Below, in pieces: positions 1 to 5,234 of a DNA stretch of 5,619 bases. Origin of the DNA: Oscillospiraceae bacterium (GTDB lineage Bacteria > Bacillota > Clostridia > Oscillospirales > Ruminococcaceae); contig JAHHUE010000086.1 of the NCBI GenBank assembly GCA_020024155.1, forward strand, positions 1-5,619, written 5' to 3'. The stretch's first letter is position 1. Every line of letters starts with the position of its first letter. Under the pieces are notes generated by a model. It saw only the letters and a list, made by a program, of their open reading frames with translations. It was not told the origin of the DNA and did not search any database. The position numbers and the translations under genes are program-made.

Positions 1-906
1 GAAAATATATATTGATAATCTTTATTTAGGTAAAGAAAAGCAAAATAAAGTTAAGCAAAGTTATTTGGATAACTATAATATCGATGAAGAAAATTTTCAT
101 TGGAATGTATCATTTGTTGATGGAAATGCATATAGAGATAAAGTGGATTTATTTGTTGGAGGAAGTCCATGTCAAAGCTTTAGTCTAGTTGGAAAACAAA
201 GAGGTTTAGAAGATACAAGAGGAACATTATTTTATGAATATGCACGATTAGTAAAGGAAATTCGTTCAAAAGTTTTTATATATGATAATGTGAAAGCTGT
301 ATCAAGTAATGACAATGGAAAAACATGGGAGATTATGAAAAAAGTTTTTACAGATTTGAATTATGACTGGCAGGAGGCAGTTTTAAATGCTAAAGATTTT
401 GGAATACCACAAAATCGTGAAAGAATATTTGTTGTAGGATTTAGAAAAGACCTAAAATTAAATAAAAAATTTTCATTTCCAACTCCAATAGTTTTGGATA
501 AAGTGATGCAAGATTTTTTAGTTGATAACGTGTCTGGGAAATATTTCCTACCATCTAAAGGTGTTAAATTTGTTACATCAGAAAAAAACTTGGCTAAAAG
601 ATATACACAAATAGATGGTCAAGTTCAACTGTGTCAAAAGAAAAACCAACAATTTAATTGGCATGGTGATTTTGTTTTTGTTGAAGAAAATAAAGATATG
701 AAAAAACAATGGAAAATTTGGAAAAATATTTTTTATCTGAAAAAGTTGAAAAATATGGTTTATCTATTGGAATTAAAGGTTTTTATTCACGTCCTAAAAC
801 TGATTTAGAAATTGAAAGACTATTGTTAACAACTATGCATAACCCCAATGAATCAAAAAAGATTAAATATTTACAGTATCATAGAGAGCATATTTTTAAG
901 AGTTGA
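1..906 (+). pseudogene. C5-cytosine DNA methyltransferase, 5'-partial, frameshifted and C-terminally truncated
   Basis: An intact relative would methylate cytosine C5 in DNA, usually within a restriction-modification system. The frame is open from base 2 with no stop, so the gene starts left of the window and the TTG at 65 is not its real start. Seen: motif IV GGSPCQSFS with the catalytic Cys codon at 170-172; a motif VI-like IYDNVKAV (family norm ENV; the Glu position at 284-286 is Asp); motif VIII QNRERIFVVGFR from 410; then a target-recognition-like stretch (YTQIDGQVQLCQ, FNWHGDF). At 701-706 a run of six A breaks the frame: one more A would join DMKK directly to TMENLEKYF, and the family-like sequence continues in the other frame (709-906) up to TTMH at 840. 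The last 21 residues do not resemble the family. Motif IX (usually RKLTPRECLRLMGF-like) and motif X (GNS) are missing here and in every frame through 1060. Very probably non-functional. I infer horizontal origin from the gene type and low GC. Confidence 0.85.
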
Positions 907-1060
907 TAAAATATTTGTTTTATTGTGGAAATATTTATTTTTCATACCTGTATATAAAAATTTGCGTAAGGTGAGATATTTTGTTATATAGTTGGTTATA
1001 TGTTTGAAACACTTATCAATTACAATACATACTTATAAAATAATAAAGTAGCATATAAAT

Positions 1061-1093
1061 AAAAACAGATAGGCTTTTAAACCTATCTGTTTT
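1061..1093 (-). terminator. Rho-independent terminator of the tRNA-Glu gene
   Basis: A perfect 13-bp inverted repeat (AAAAACAGATAGG at 1061-1073, its complement at 1082-1094) flanks an 8-nt loop. Read on the minus strand it begins exactly at the encoded CCA end of the tRNA. The 3' arm of the stem ends in five U, followed by more AT-rich sequence. The hairpin is symmetrical, so it could also stop read-through from the methyltransferase remnant on the plus strand, where T residues likewise follow. Confidence 0.85.
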
Positions 1094-1168
1094 TGGTGAC
1101 CCATAGGGGAATCGAACCCCTGATTTTGCCGTGAGAGGGCAACGTCTTGACCGCTTGACCAATGGGCC
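1094..1168 (-). tRNA. tRNA-Glu (anticodon CTC), CCA encoded
   Basis: The reverse complement folds as a full cloverleaf. The acceptor stem is GGCCCAT/ATGGGTC with one G-U pair, discriminator A and an encoded CCA at 1096-1094. The D arm has a GTC/GAC stem. The anticodon stem is TTGCC/GGCAA around the loop CTCTCAC, placing anticodon CTC at 1135-1133. The T arm is AGGGG/CCCCT with loop TTCGATT. CTC reads the GAG glutamate codon; the body is typical of bacterial tRNA-Glu. The gene is transcribed alone, with its own promoter at 1188-1216 and a terminator directly at its 3' end. That 3' end points toward the degraded methyltransferase, a common arrangement when a tRNA gene has served as an integration site, though no second attachment copy lies in the window. 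Confidence 0.97.
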
Positions 1169-1187
1169 GTATTTAATTACAAGTATT

Positions 1188-1216
1188 ATTATAATACTAC
1201 TGATAATTTTTTTCAA
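1188..1216 (-). promoter_or_regulatory. Sigma-A-type promoter of tRNA-Glu
   Basis: On the minus strand: -35 TTGAAA (1216-1211, 5 of 6 matches to consensus), a 17-bp spacer, and -10 TATAAT (1193-1188, 6 of 6). The predicted transcription start is near 1181, giving a leader of about 12 nt before the mature tRNA 5' end at 1168, as expected for a tRNA promoter. Confidence 0.85.
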
Positions 1217-1234
1217 TAGAATATATTGCAAAAG

Positions 1235-1265
1235 TTTTCAACATTTAAAAAATATTTGTTGAAAA
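1235..1265. repeat. 9-bp perfect inverted repeat upstream of the tRNA promoter
   Basis: TTTTCAACA at 1235-1243 is complementary to TGTTGAAAA at 1257-1265, with an AT-only 13-nt spacer. It lies about 19 bp upstream of the tRNA -35 box. A protein-binding site in the divergent intergenic region is possible, but chance is not excluded in DNA this AT-rich. Confidence 0.5.
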
Positions 1266-1291
1266 TTTTAGGAATTTATCTCTATAATAAG

Positions 1292-1317
1292 ATAATTAAA
1301 TTGCTGGATTTAATTAT
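1292..1317. repeat. 10-bp perfect inverted repeat upstream of the amidohydrolase promoter
   Basis: ATAATTAAAT at 1292-1301 is complementary to ATTTAATTAT at 1308-1317, around the spacer TGCTGG, the only GC-rich spot nearby. It ends about 11 bp before the candidate -35 box of the amidohydrolase gene. A dyad like this could be an operator or activator site; no known regulator consensus is recognised. Confidence 0.5.
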
Positions 1318-1328
1318 TTAATATTTAC

Positions 1329-1356
1329 TTGAAATTTAATTGTTTTGTGCTAATAT
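1329..1356 (+). promoter_or_regulatory. Candidate promoter of the amidohydrolase gene
   Basis: TTGAAA at 1329-1334, a 16-bp spacer, then TAATAT at 1351-1356, preceded by TG at 1348-1349 in the extended -10 arrangement (TGC before the hexamer). The start of transcription would fall near 1363, giving a leader of about 35 nt. A second, weaker pair (TTGTTT 1340-1345, TATATT 1362-1367) is also possible, so the exact boxes are uncertain. Confidence 0.5.
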
Positions 1357-1383
1357 AAAGTTATATTTAAACGAAAATCTTAC

Positions 1384-1389
1384 GGAGGT
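1384..1389 (+). promoter_or_regulatory. Ribosome binding site deciding the amidohydrolase start
   Basis: GGAGGT lies 8 nt before the ATG at 1398. Another ATG at 1393 is only 3 nt from the site and opens a two-codon frame (ATG AAA TGA) whose stop overlaps the real start, so 1398 is the productive start. Confidence 0.8.
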
Positions 1390-1397
1390 AAAATGAA

Positions 1398-2546
1398 ATG
1401 ATTTTAATTAAAAATGGTATGGTTTATGATGCTGTAACCCCTAAACCTTATAAAGCTGATATATTGGTGGATAACGGCAAAATTATGAAGATTGCTGAAA
1501 ATATTTCTTGCGATAACGCAGAAGTTTTTGACGCAGAAGGTTTGCGTGTTTATCCTGGTTTTGTTGAGGCTCACTGCCATATTGGCCTTGACGGTTATGG
1601 TATCGGTTTTGAGGGTATGGACTACAATGAGCTTAACGATGTTGTTTGCCCTCAAATGAGAGGTATTGACGGCGTTAAAGCTATGGACCCTGCTTTTGCT
1701 ATGGCTGTTGAAGGCGGTGTAACTTCTGTTTGTACAGGTCCTGGCAGTGCAAATGTTCTTGGTGGTACTTTTACTGCTATTAAAACTGTTGGAAAAAGAG
1801 TTGATGATATGATTATCAAAGAGGCTGTTGCTATGAAATGTGCTTTTGGTGAAAATCCGAAACGCTGTTATCGTGAAAAAGGCAACAACACAAGAATGTC
1901 AACTGCTTTTCAATTGAGAAATATGCTTTTTAAAGCAAAAGAATATAACGAAAAACTTATTGCTGCTGGCGATGATATATCAAAGAAACCTCCATTTGAT
2001 ATTAAAATGGAATCTTTGTTGCCTGTTATTCGCAAGGAATTGCCTCTTAAAGCTCATGCACATACATCTGATGACTTGTTTACTGCAATAAGAATTGCAA
2101 AAGAATTTGATGTAAAACTTACTCTTGAACACGTTACAGAAGGTCATCTTATTGTAGATGAACTTGCAAAAGAAAATTATCCACTAGCTGTTGGTCCAAC
2201 TTTTGGCTCTGCAAGCAAATATGAATTGCGTAACAAGAGTTGGGAAACTCCTGGTGTTCTTGCAAAAGCAGGTTGTCAGGTTTCCATTATCACAGATAGC
2301 CCTGTTATTCCACAACAACATTTGGCTATGTGTGCAGGCTATGCTGTTAAAGCCGGTATGGACCCATTTGCTGCTTTGCAGGCTATCACAATTAACCCTG
2401 CAAAACATATCGGTATTGCTGACAGAGTTGGCTCTCTTGAAGTGGGAAAAGATGCTGATATTGTTATCTGCGACGGTGACCCAATGGAAATAGTTACAGA
2501 AATTAAAACTGTTTTTGTTGACGGTAACAAGGTTTTTTCTAAATAA
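1398..2546 (+). CDS. Metal-dependent amidohydrolase, imidazolonepropionase-like group
   Basis: A complete cytoplasmic enzyme of 382 aa from the amidohydrolase superfamily, which hydrolyses C-N (or related) bonds in cyclic or small amide substrates using bound metal. The N-terminal segment (1-55) forms the usual small beta domain (MILIKNGMVYD, then PGFVEAHCHIG). Putative metal ligands are the H59-x-H61 pair, a His in KAHAHTSDD (H220 or H222), a His in LEHVTEGH (H245 or H250), and D300 in ITDSP. GENPKR (151-156) is a motif I associate with the imidazolonepropionase-related group. The C-terminus returns to the beta domain (GSLEVGKDADIVICDGDP). No signal peptide or membrane segment is seen. All key positions are intact and length is normal. 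The gene stands alone between its own promoter and a strong terminator, so context gives no substrate; it is not beside other histidine-degradation genes here, and calling it hutI would be unjustified. Confidence 0.92.
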   Translation: MILIKNGMVYDAVTPKPYKADILVDNGKIMKIAENISCDNAEVFDAEGLRVYPGFVEAHCHIGLDGYGIGFEGMDYNELNDVVCPQMRGIDGVKAMDPAFAMAVEGGVTSVCTGPGSANVLGGTFTAIKTVGKRVDDMIIKEAVAMKCAFGENPKRCYREKGNNTRMSTAFQLRNMLFKAKEYNEKLIAAGDDISKKPPFDIKMESLLPVIRKELPLKAHAHTSDDLFTAIRIAKEFDVKLTLEHVTEGHLIVDELAKENYPLAVGPTFGSASKYELRNKSWETPGVLAKAGCQVSIITDSPVIPQQHLAMCAGYAVKAGMDPFAALQAITINPAKHIGIADRVGSLEVGKDADIVICDGDPMEIVTEIKTVFVDGNKVFSK

Positions 2547-2550
2547 TTTT

Positions 2551-2574
2551 AAGGCGAGGATTCCTCGCCTTTTT
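2551..2574 (+). terminator. Rho-independent terminator of the amidohydrolase gene
   Basis: AAGGCGAGG and CCTCGCCTT form a 9-bp GC-rich stem with a 3-nt loop, followed by a T run. It begins 4 nt after the stop codon and separates this gene from the following operon. Confidence 0.95.
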
Positions 2575-2641
2575 GGTTGCAAAAATAATATTTTTGTGCG
2601 CAAAAGTTTACAGTTTAGAAATATATATCAATGTTTGTAAT

Positions 2642-2671
2642 TTGACTTTATATACATAAAATATGTATAAT
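2642..2671 (+). promoter_or_regulatory. Strong promoter of the sugar-modification operon
   Basis: -35 TTGACT (2642-2647, 5 of 6), an 18-bp spacer, -10 TATAAT (2666-2671, 6 of 6). Predicted start is near 2678, giving a leader of about 50 nt before the ATG at 2730. It is the only promoter visible for the three genes that follow. Confidence 0.82.
2651..2669. repeat. Inverted repeat overlapping spacer and -10 box
   Basis: TATACAT (2651-2657) and ATGTATA (2663-2669) are perfect complements separated by 5 nt. The right arm overlaps four bases of the -10 box. A protein bound here would block RNA polymerase, so this is a candidate repressor operator; no known regulator is recognised. Confidence 0.5.
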
Positions 2672-2696
2672 ATAAAGTAATATAAATAAAATTTGT

Positions 2697-2706
2697 GTGT
2701 ATACAC
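2697..2706. repeat. 10-bp palindrome in the operon leader
   Basis: GTGTATACAC is a perfect palindrome located about 20 nt downstream of the predicted transcription start and just before the ribosome binding site. It shares the core GTATA with the right arm of the dyad at 2651-2669, so both could be bound by one regulator. Confidence 0.45.
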
Positions 2707-2711
2707 TACAT

Positions 2712-2719
2712 AAGGAGAG
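2712..2719 (+). promoter_or_regulatory. Ribosome binding site deciding the start of the SDR gene
   Basis: AAGGAGAG lies 10 nt before the ATG at 2730. The same frame is open back to a GTG at 2697, but that start has no ribosome binding site and would add 11 residues that include the ribosome binding site itself, so 2730 is preferred. Confidence 0.8.
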
Positions 2720-2729
2720 AGTATATTTT

Positions 2730-3647
2730 ATGAAAATTCTGGTTGGTTATACCGGTTTTGTCGGCTCAAATCTTGCACTGGCTGAAAGATTTGACGGACT
2801 GTATAATTCAAAAAACATAAGCGATGCTTTTGGTACAAACCCAGATGTTTTATATTACAGCGGTGTGCCGGCTCAAAAGTTTATTGCAAATAAATTTCCG
2901 GATGAAGATTTAAAAATAATAGAAAACGCTTTTGAAAATATCAGAAAAATAAATCCTAAAAAAGTGGTGCTTATCTCCACTGTTGATGTGTACAAAGAGC
3001 CACAGGGCAAAGATGAAGACAGTTTTATGGACAGAGAAAATCTGCATCCATACGGTTTGAACCGTCTTATTTTGGAAGATATGGTGAGAGAAAATTTCTC
3101 CGATTATCTTATTGTGCGTCTGCCTGGACTTTATGGAAAAAACTTGAAAAAGAATTTTATTTATGACTTTTTGAGCTTTATACCTTCTATGCTGAACGAA
3201 AAAAAATATGAAGAATTAAACCATAAAAATAATCAGATAAGCAGTTTTTATACTTTGGCTGATAATGGTTTTTATAAATTTAACGAAAATGCTGACAGAG
3301 CAAAAGCAAAGAAAATTTTTGAAGATGTTGGATTTTCTGCTCTTAATTTTACAGATTCCAGAGGTGTATTTCAGTTTTACAATTTGGAATATTTATATAA
3401 AGATATACAAATTGCAATTGAAAATGGGGTAAAAACCCTTAATATTGCCACTGAACCGGTTACAATAAGTGAAATATATAATGCTTTAACTGGAAAAGAA
3501 TTTGAAAATCATATTACAGACAATGTGCCGTATTATGATTTTAAAACAAAATACGCACAGCTTTTTGGCGGTAAAAACGGATATATACAAGACAAAAACT
3601 TTGTTTTGTGTGATATAAAAAAATATGTAGAAAATATGCAGAAATAG
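2730..3647 (+). CDS. NAD(P)-binding SDR/epimerase-like protein, probable sugar-nucleotide modifying enzyme
   Basis: A 305-aa cytoplasmic protein. It opens with a beta strand and a Rossmann glycine motif, MKILVGYTGFVG (G6, G9, G12), of the extended SDR type used by sugar-nucleotide epimerases, dehydratases and reductases. The strand VVLISTVDVY (79-88) carries the usual S/T position (S83/T84). The catalytic tetrad position is HPYGLNR (Y108 to R112): the family Tyr-x3-Lys is here Tyr-x3-Arg. VRLPGLYG follows, as in extended SDRs; the region after it (about 145-305) is the variable substrate domain and is not close to any named enzyme I recognise. It is first in a three-gene operon, 14 nt upstream of a TIM-barrel sugar isomerase gene, which points to carbohydrate modification for a surface glycan. 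The exact reaction cannot be stated, and the Lys-to-Arg change could alter or reduce activity. Confidence 0.85.
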   Translation: MKILVGYTGFVGSNLALAERFDGLYNSKNISDAFGTNPDVLYYSGVPAQKFIANKFPDEDLKIIENAFENIRKINPKKVVLISTVDVYKEPQGKDEDSFMDRENLHPYGLNRLILEDMVRENFSDYLIVRLPGLYGKNLKKNFIYDFLSFIPSMLNEKKYEELNHKNNQISSFYTLADNGFYKFNENADRAKAKKIFEDVGFSALNFTDSRGVFQFYNLEYLYKDIQIAIENGVKTLNIATEPVTISEIYNALTGKEFENHITDNVPYYDFKTKYAQLFGGKNGYIQDKNFVLCDIKKYVENMQK

Positions 3648-3661
3648 TGCAGAGGGATTAA

Positions 3662-4441
3662 ATGAAATATTCAATATCAAATATAGCTTGGGACAAAAAA
3701 GACGATTTGGAAATGTATCAATTTCTTAAAGACAACAACATTGACGGTGTGGAAATTGCTCCGACAAGATTATATAGCGAGCCTTATGAAAATATAGAAT
3801 CAGCACAGCTTTATGCTAATATGCTTAAAAATCGTTTTGGTCTTGATATAAGCAGTATGCAAAGTATATGGTTTGGTAAAACCGAAAATATATTTAATGC
3901 CGATGACAGAAAAGTGCTTTTGGAATATACAAAAAAAGCAATGGATTTTGCAAACGCTTTGGGTATAAAAAATATTGTTTTTGGTTGCCCTAAAAACAGA
4001 AATATGCCTGAGGGTGCAAGCGAAGATGATGTGGTTGAGTTTTTTAGAGAGCTTGGCGATTATGCACAGAAAAAAAATACAACACTTGCATTGGAAGCAA
4101 ACCCTGCAATTTATAACACAAACTTTTTGAATACAACAAAAGATGCCTGTGAGTTCTGCAAAAAAATTGATAACGACGGTGTAAAAGTTAATATAGATTT
4201 TGGCACAATTATATGCAATAACGAAAATCCTCATATTATAAAGACATATAAAAATTATGTTAATCATATTCATCTCAGTATGCCTAATCTTGAATATGTG
4301 GGTAAAATAAAAGAACACGAAACACTTAAAAAAGTGCTGGGTAAAATTGATTATGATGGTTATATTTCAATTGAAATGAAAAACCAAAATGATATAAATA
4401 AAATTAAACAAGCGATTTTGTATTTAAAGGAGAATTTTTAA
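3662..4441 (+). CDS. Xylose isomerase-like TIM-barrel protein (sugar isomerase/epimerase family)
   Basis: A complete 259-aa protein of the AP endonuclease 2/xylose isomerase-like TIM-barrel family, whose members isomerise or epimerise sugars and sugar-like substrates with a divalent metal. The metal-binding set can be read in order on successive strands: E145 in LALEANP, D179 in NIDFGT, H204 in HIHLSMP and E238 in ISIEMK. The first strands show YSISNIAW and GVEIAPTR (E31), also typical. Length is normal, with no signal peptide or membrane segment. ATG at 3662 follows a weak ribosome binding site (GAGGG, 3652-3656). The gene is the middle of a tight operon: 14 nt after the SDR-like gene and only 1 nt before the glycosyltransferase gene, suggesting coupled translation and a shared pathway. 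The likely role is interconversion of a sugar before transfer. Members of this family are diverse, so the substrate is not assignable; an endonuclease role is unlikely in this context. Confidence 0.9.
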   Translation: MKYSISNIAWDKKDDLEMYQFLKDNNIDGVEIAPTRLYSEPYENIESAQLYANMLKNRFGLDISSMQSIWFGKTENIFNADDRKVLLEYTKKAMDFANALGIKNIVFGCPKNRNMPEGASEDDVVEFFRELGDYAQKKNTTLALEANPAIYNTNFLNTTKDACEFCKKIDNDGVKVNIDFGTIICNNENPHIIKTYKNYVNHIHLSMPNLEYVGKIKEHETLKKVLGKIDYDGYISIEMKNQNDINKIKQAILYLKENF

Positions 4442-4442
4442 T

Positions 4443-5234
4443 ATGGAATATCGCAATTTAAAGGGTGTACCCGACTTTGACTGTGAGGAATATGAGCCGA
4501 AAAAAACTAAATACTGTTTATGTATACCTATCATCAATGAAAGAGATAATATCCGTCTTGAACTGCACAGAGCCAGAATAAATAAAGTGCATACAATGTG
4601 CGATATTATCATTTGTGACGGTGGTTCTACTGACGGTGGAACTGATGAGGATATGCTGCGTGGCCTTGGTGTTAACACTTTGCTTACAAAGCGTGATGTT
4701 GGCAAGCAAGGGGCTCAGCTGCGTATGGGCTTTTACTGGGCTTTAATGCGTGGCTATGAAGGCATTATCACCATTGACGGCAACAACAAAGACAGCATTG
4801 AAGATGTTGTGAAATTTATTCAAAAACTTGATGAAGGATATGACTTTATTCAAGGAAGTAGATTTATAGAAGGCGGACAGGCTATAAATACCCCTATATC
4901 CCGTCATCTTGCCGTAAAGTATATACACTCTCCTGTTATTAGCTTTACTGCTAAACAGAGGTTTACAGATACTACAAATAATTTTAGAGGTTATTCGGCA
5001 AAGTATTTGCTTCACCCTATGGTACAGCCTTTTAGACCGGTGTTTAAAACATACGAGCTATTGGCTTACCTATCAACAAGAGCATCTCAGCTTAAACTGA
5101 AAACTTGCGAAGTTCCGGTTACTCGCAGTTATCCAAACGGTGGGAAAATTCCAACAAAAATCAGCCCACTTAAAGGTAACGCAGAGCTTATGAAAATATT
5201 GATTGACAATGCAGCAGGAAAATATAACCCTTAA
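4443..5234 (+). CDS. Family 2 glycosyltransferase, dolichyl-phosphate mannosyltransferase-like
   Basis: A 263-aa inverting glycosyltransferase with a GT-A fold that would move a sugar from a nucleotide donor to a lipid carrier or glycan. Seen: CLCIPIINERDNI (25-37), the N-terminal nucleotide-binding strand; IICDGGSTDGG (56-66); GKQGAQLRMGF (87-97), matching the G-K-G-A-R-x-G helix of DPM1-like enzymes; ITIDGNNKD (109-117) at the place of the metal-binding DxD; FIQGSRF (135-141) and NNFRGYS (179-185). Charged YPNGGKIPTKI near the C-terminus fits substrate binding. No transmembrane helix is seen, unlike GtrB-type members with two C-terminal helices, so it is probably soluble or peripheral. ATG at 4443 has a good ribosome binding site, AAAGGAG at 4426-4432 inside the previous gene. 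Tandem stops (TAATAA) end the frame. As last gene of the operon it likely uses the sugar made by its two neighbours; donor and acceptor are unknown. Confidence 0.9.
   Translation: MEYRNLKGVPDFDCEEYEPKKTKYCLCIPIINERDNIRLELHRARINKVHTMCDIIICDGGSTDGGTDEDMLRGLGVNTLLTKRDVGKQGAQLRMGFYWALMRGYEGIITIDGNNKDSIEDVVKFIQKLDEGYDFIQGSRFIEGGQAINTPISRHLAVKYIHSPVISFTAKQRFTDTTNNFRGYSAKYLLHPMVQPFRPVFKTYELLAYLSTRASQLKLKTCEVPVTRSYPNGGKIPTKISPLKGNAELMKILIDNAAGKYNP

Noticed and set aside
65..67. TTG as start of the methyltransferase
   Set aside because: The frame is open to the left edge and conserved motif I must lie further upstream, so this is an internal Leu codon.
909..936. AAATATTT repeated at 909-916 and 929-936, able to form a hairpin after the methyltransferase remnant
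   Set aside because: All A-T pairs with a 12-nt loop and self-palindromic arms; too weak to call a terminator.
1016..1231. Minus-strand 71-aa open frame
   Set aside because: It runs through the tRNA-Glu gene, its promoter and its terminator; it is chance.
2191..2493. Plus-strand 100-aa open frame inside the amidohydrolase
   Set aside because: Out-of-frame shadow of a gene with a complete conserved product.
2580..2596. CAAAAATA/TATTTTTG hairpin after the amidohydrolase terminator
   Set aside because: AT-only apart from the closing pair, with a one-base loop; the GC-rich terminator just before it already explains the gene end.
2184..2603. Minus-strand 139-aa open frame
   Set aside because: It starts beyond the terminator at 2551-2574 and lies antisense to the amidohydrolase; no family resemblance.
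3800..4318. Minus-strand 172-aa open frame, rich in Cys, Phe and Ile
   Set aside because: It lies wholly antisense to the TIM-barrel gene with intact metal motifs; the composition is what reverse reading of AT-rich codons gives.
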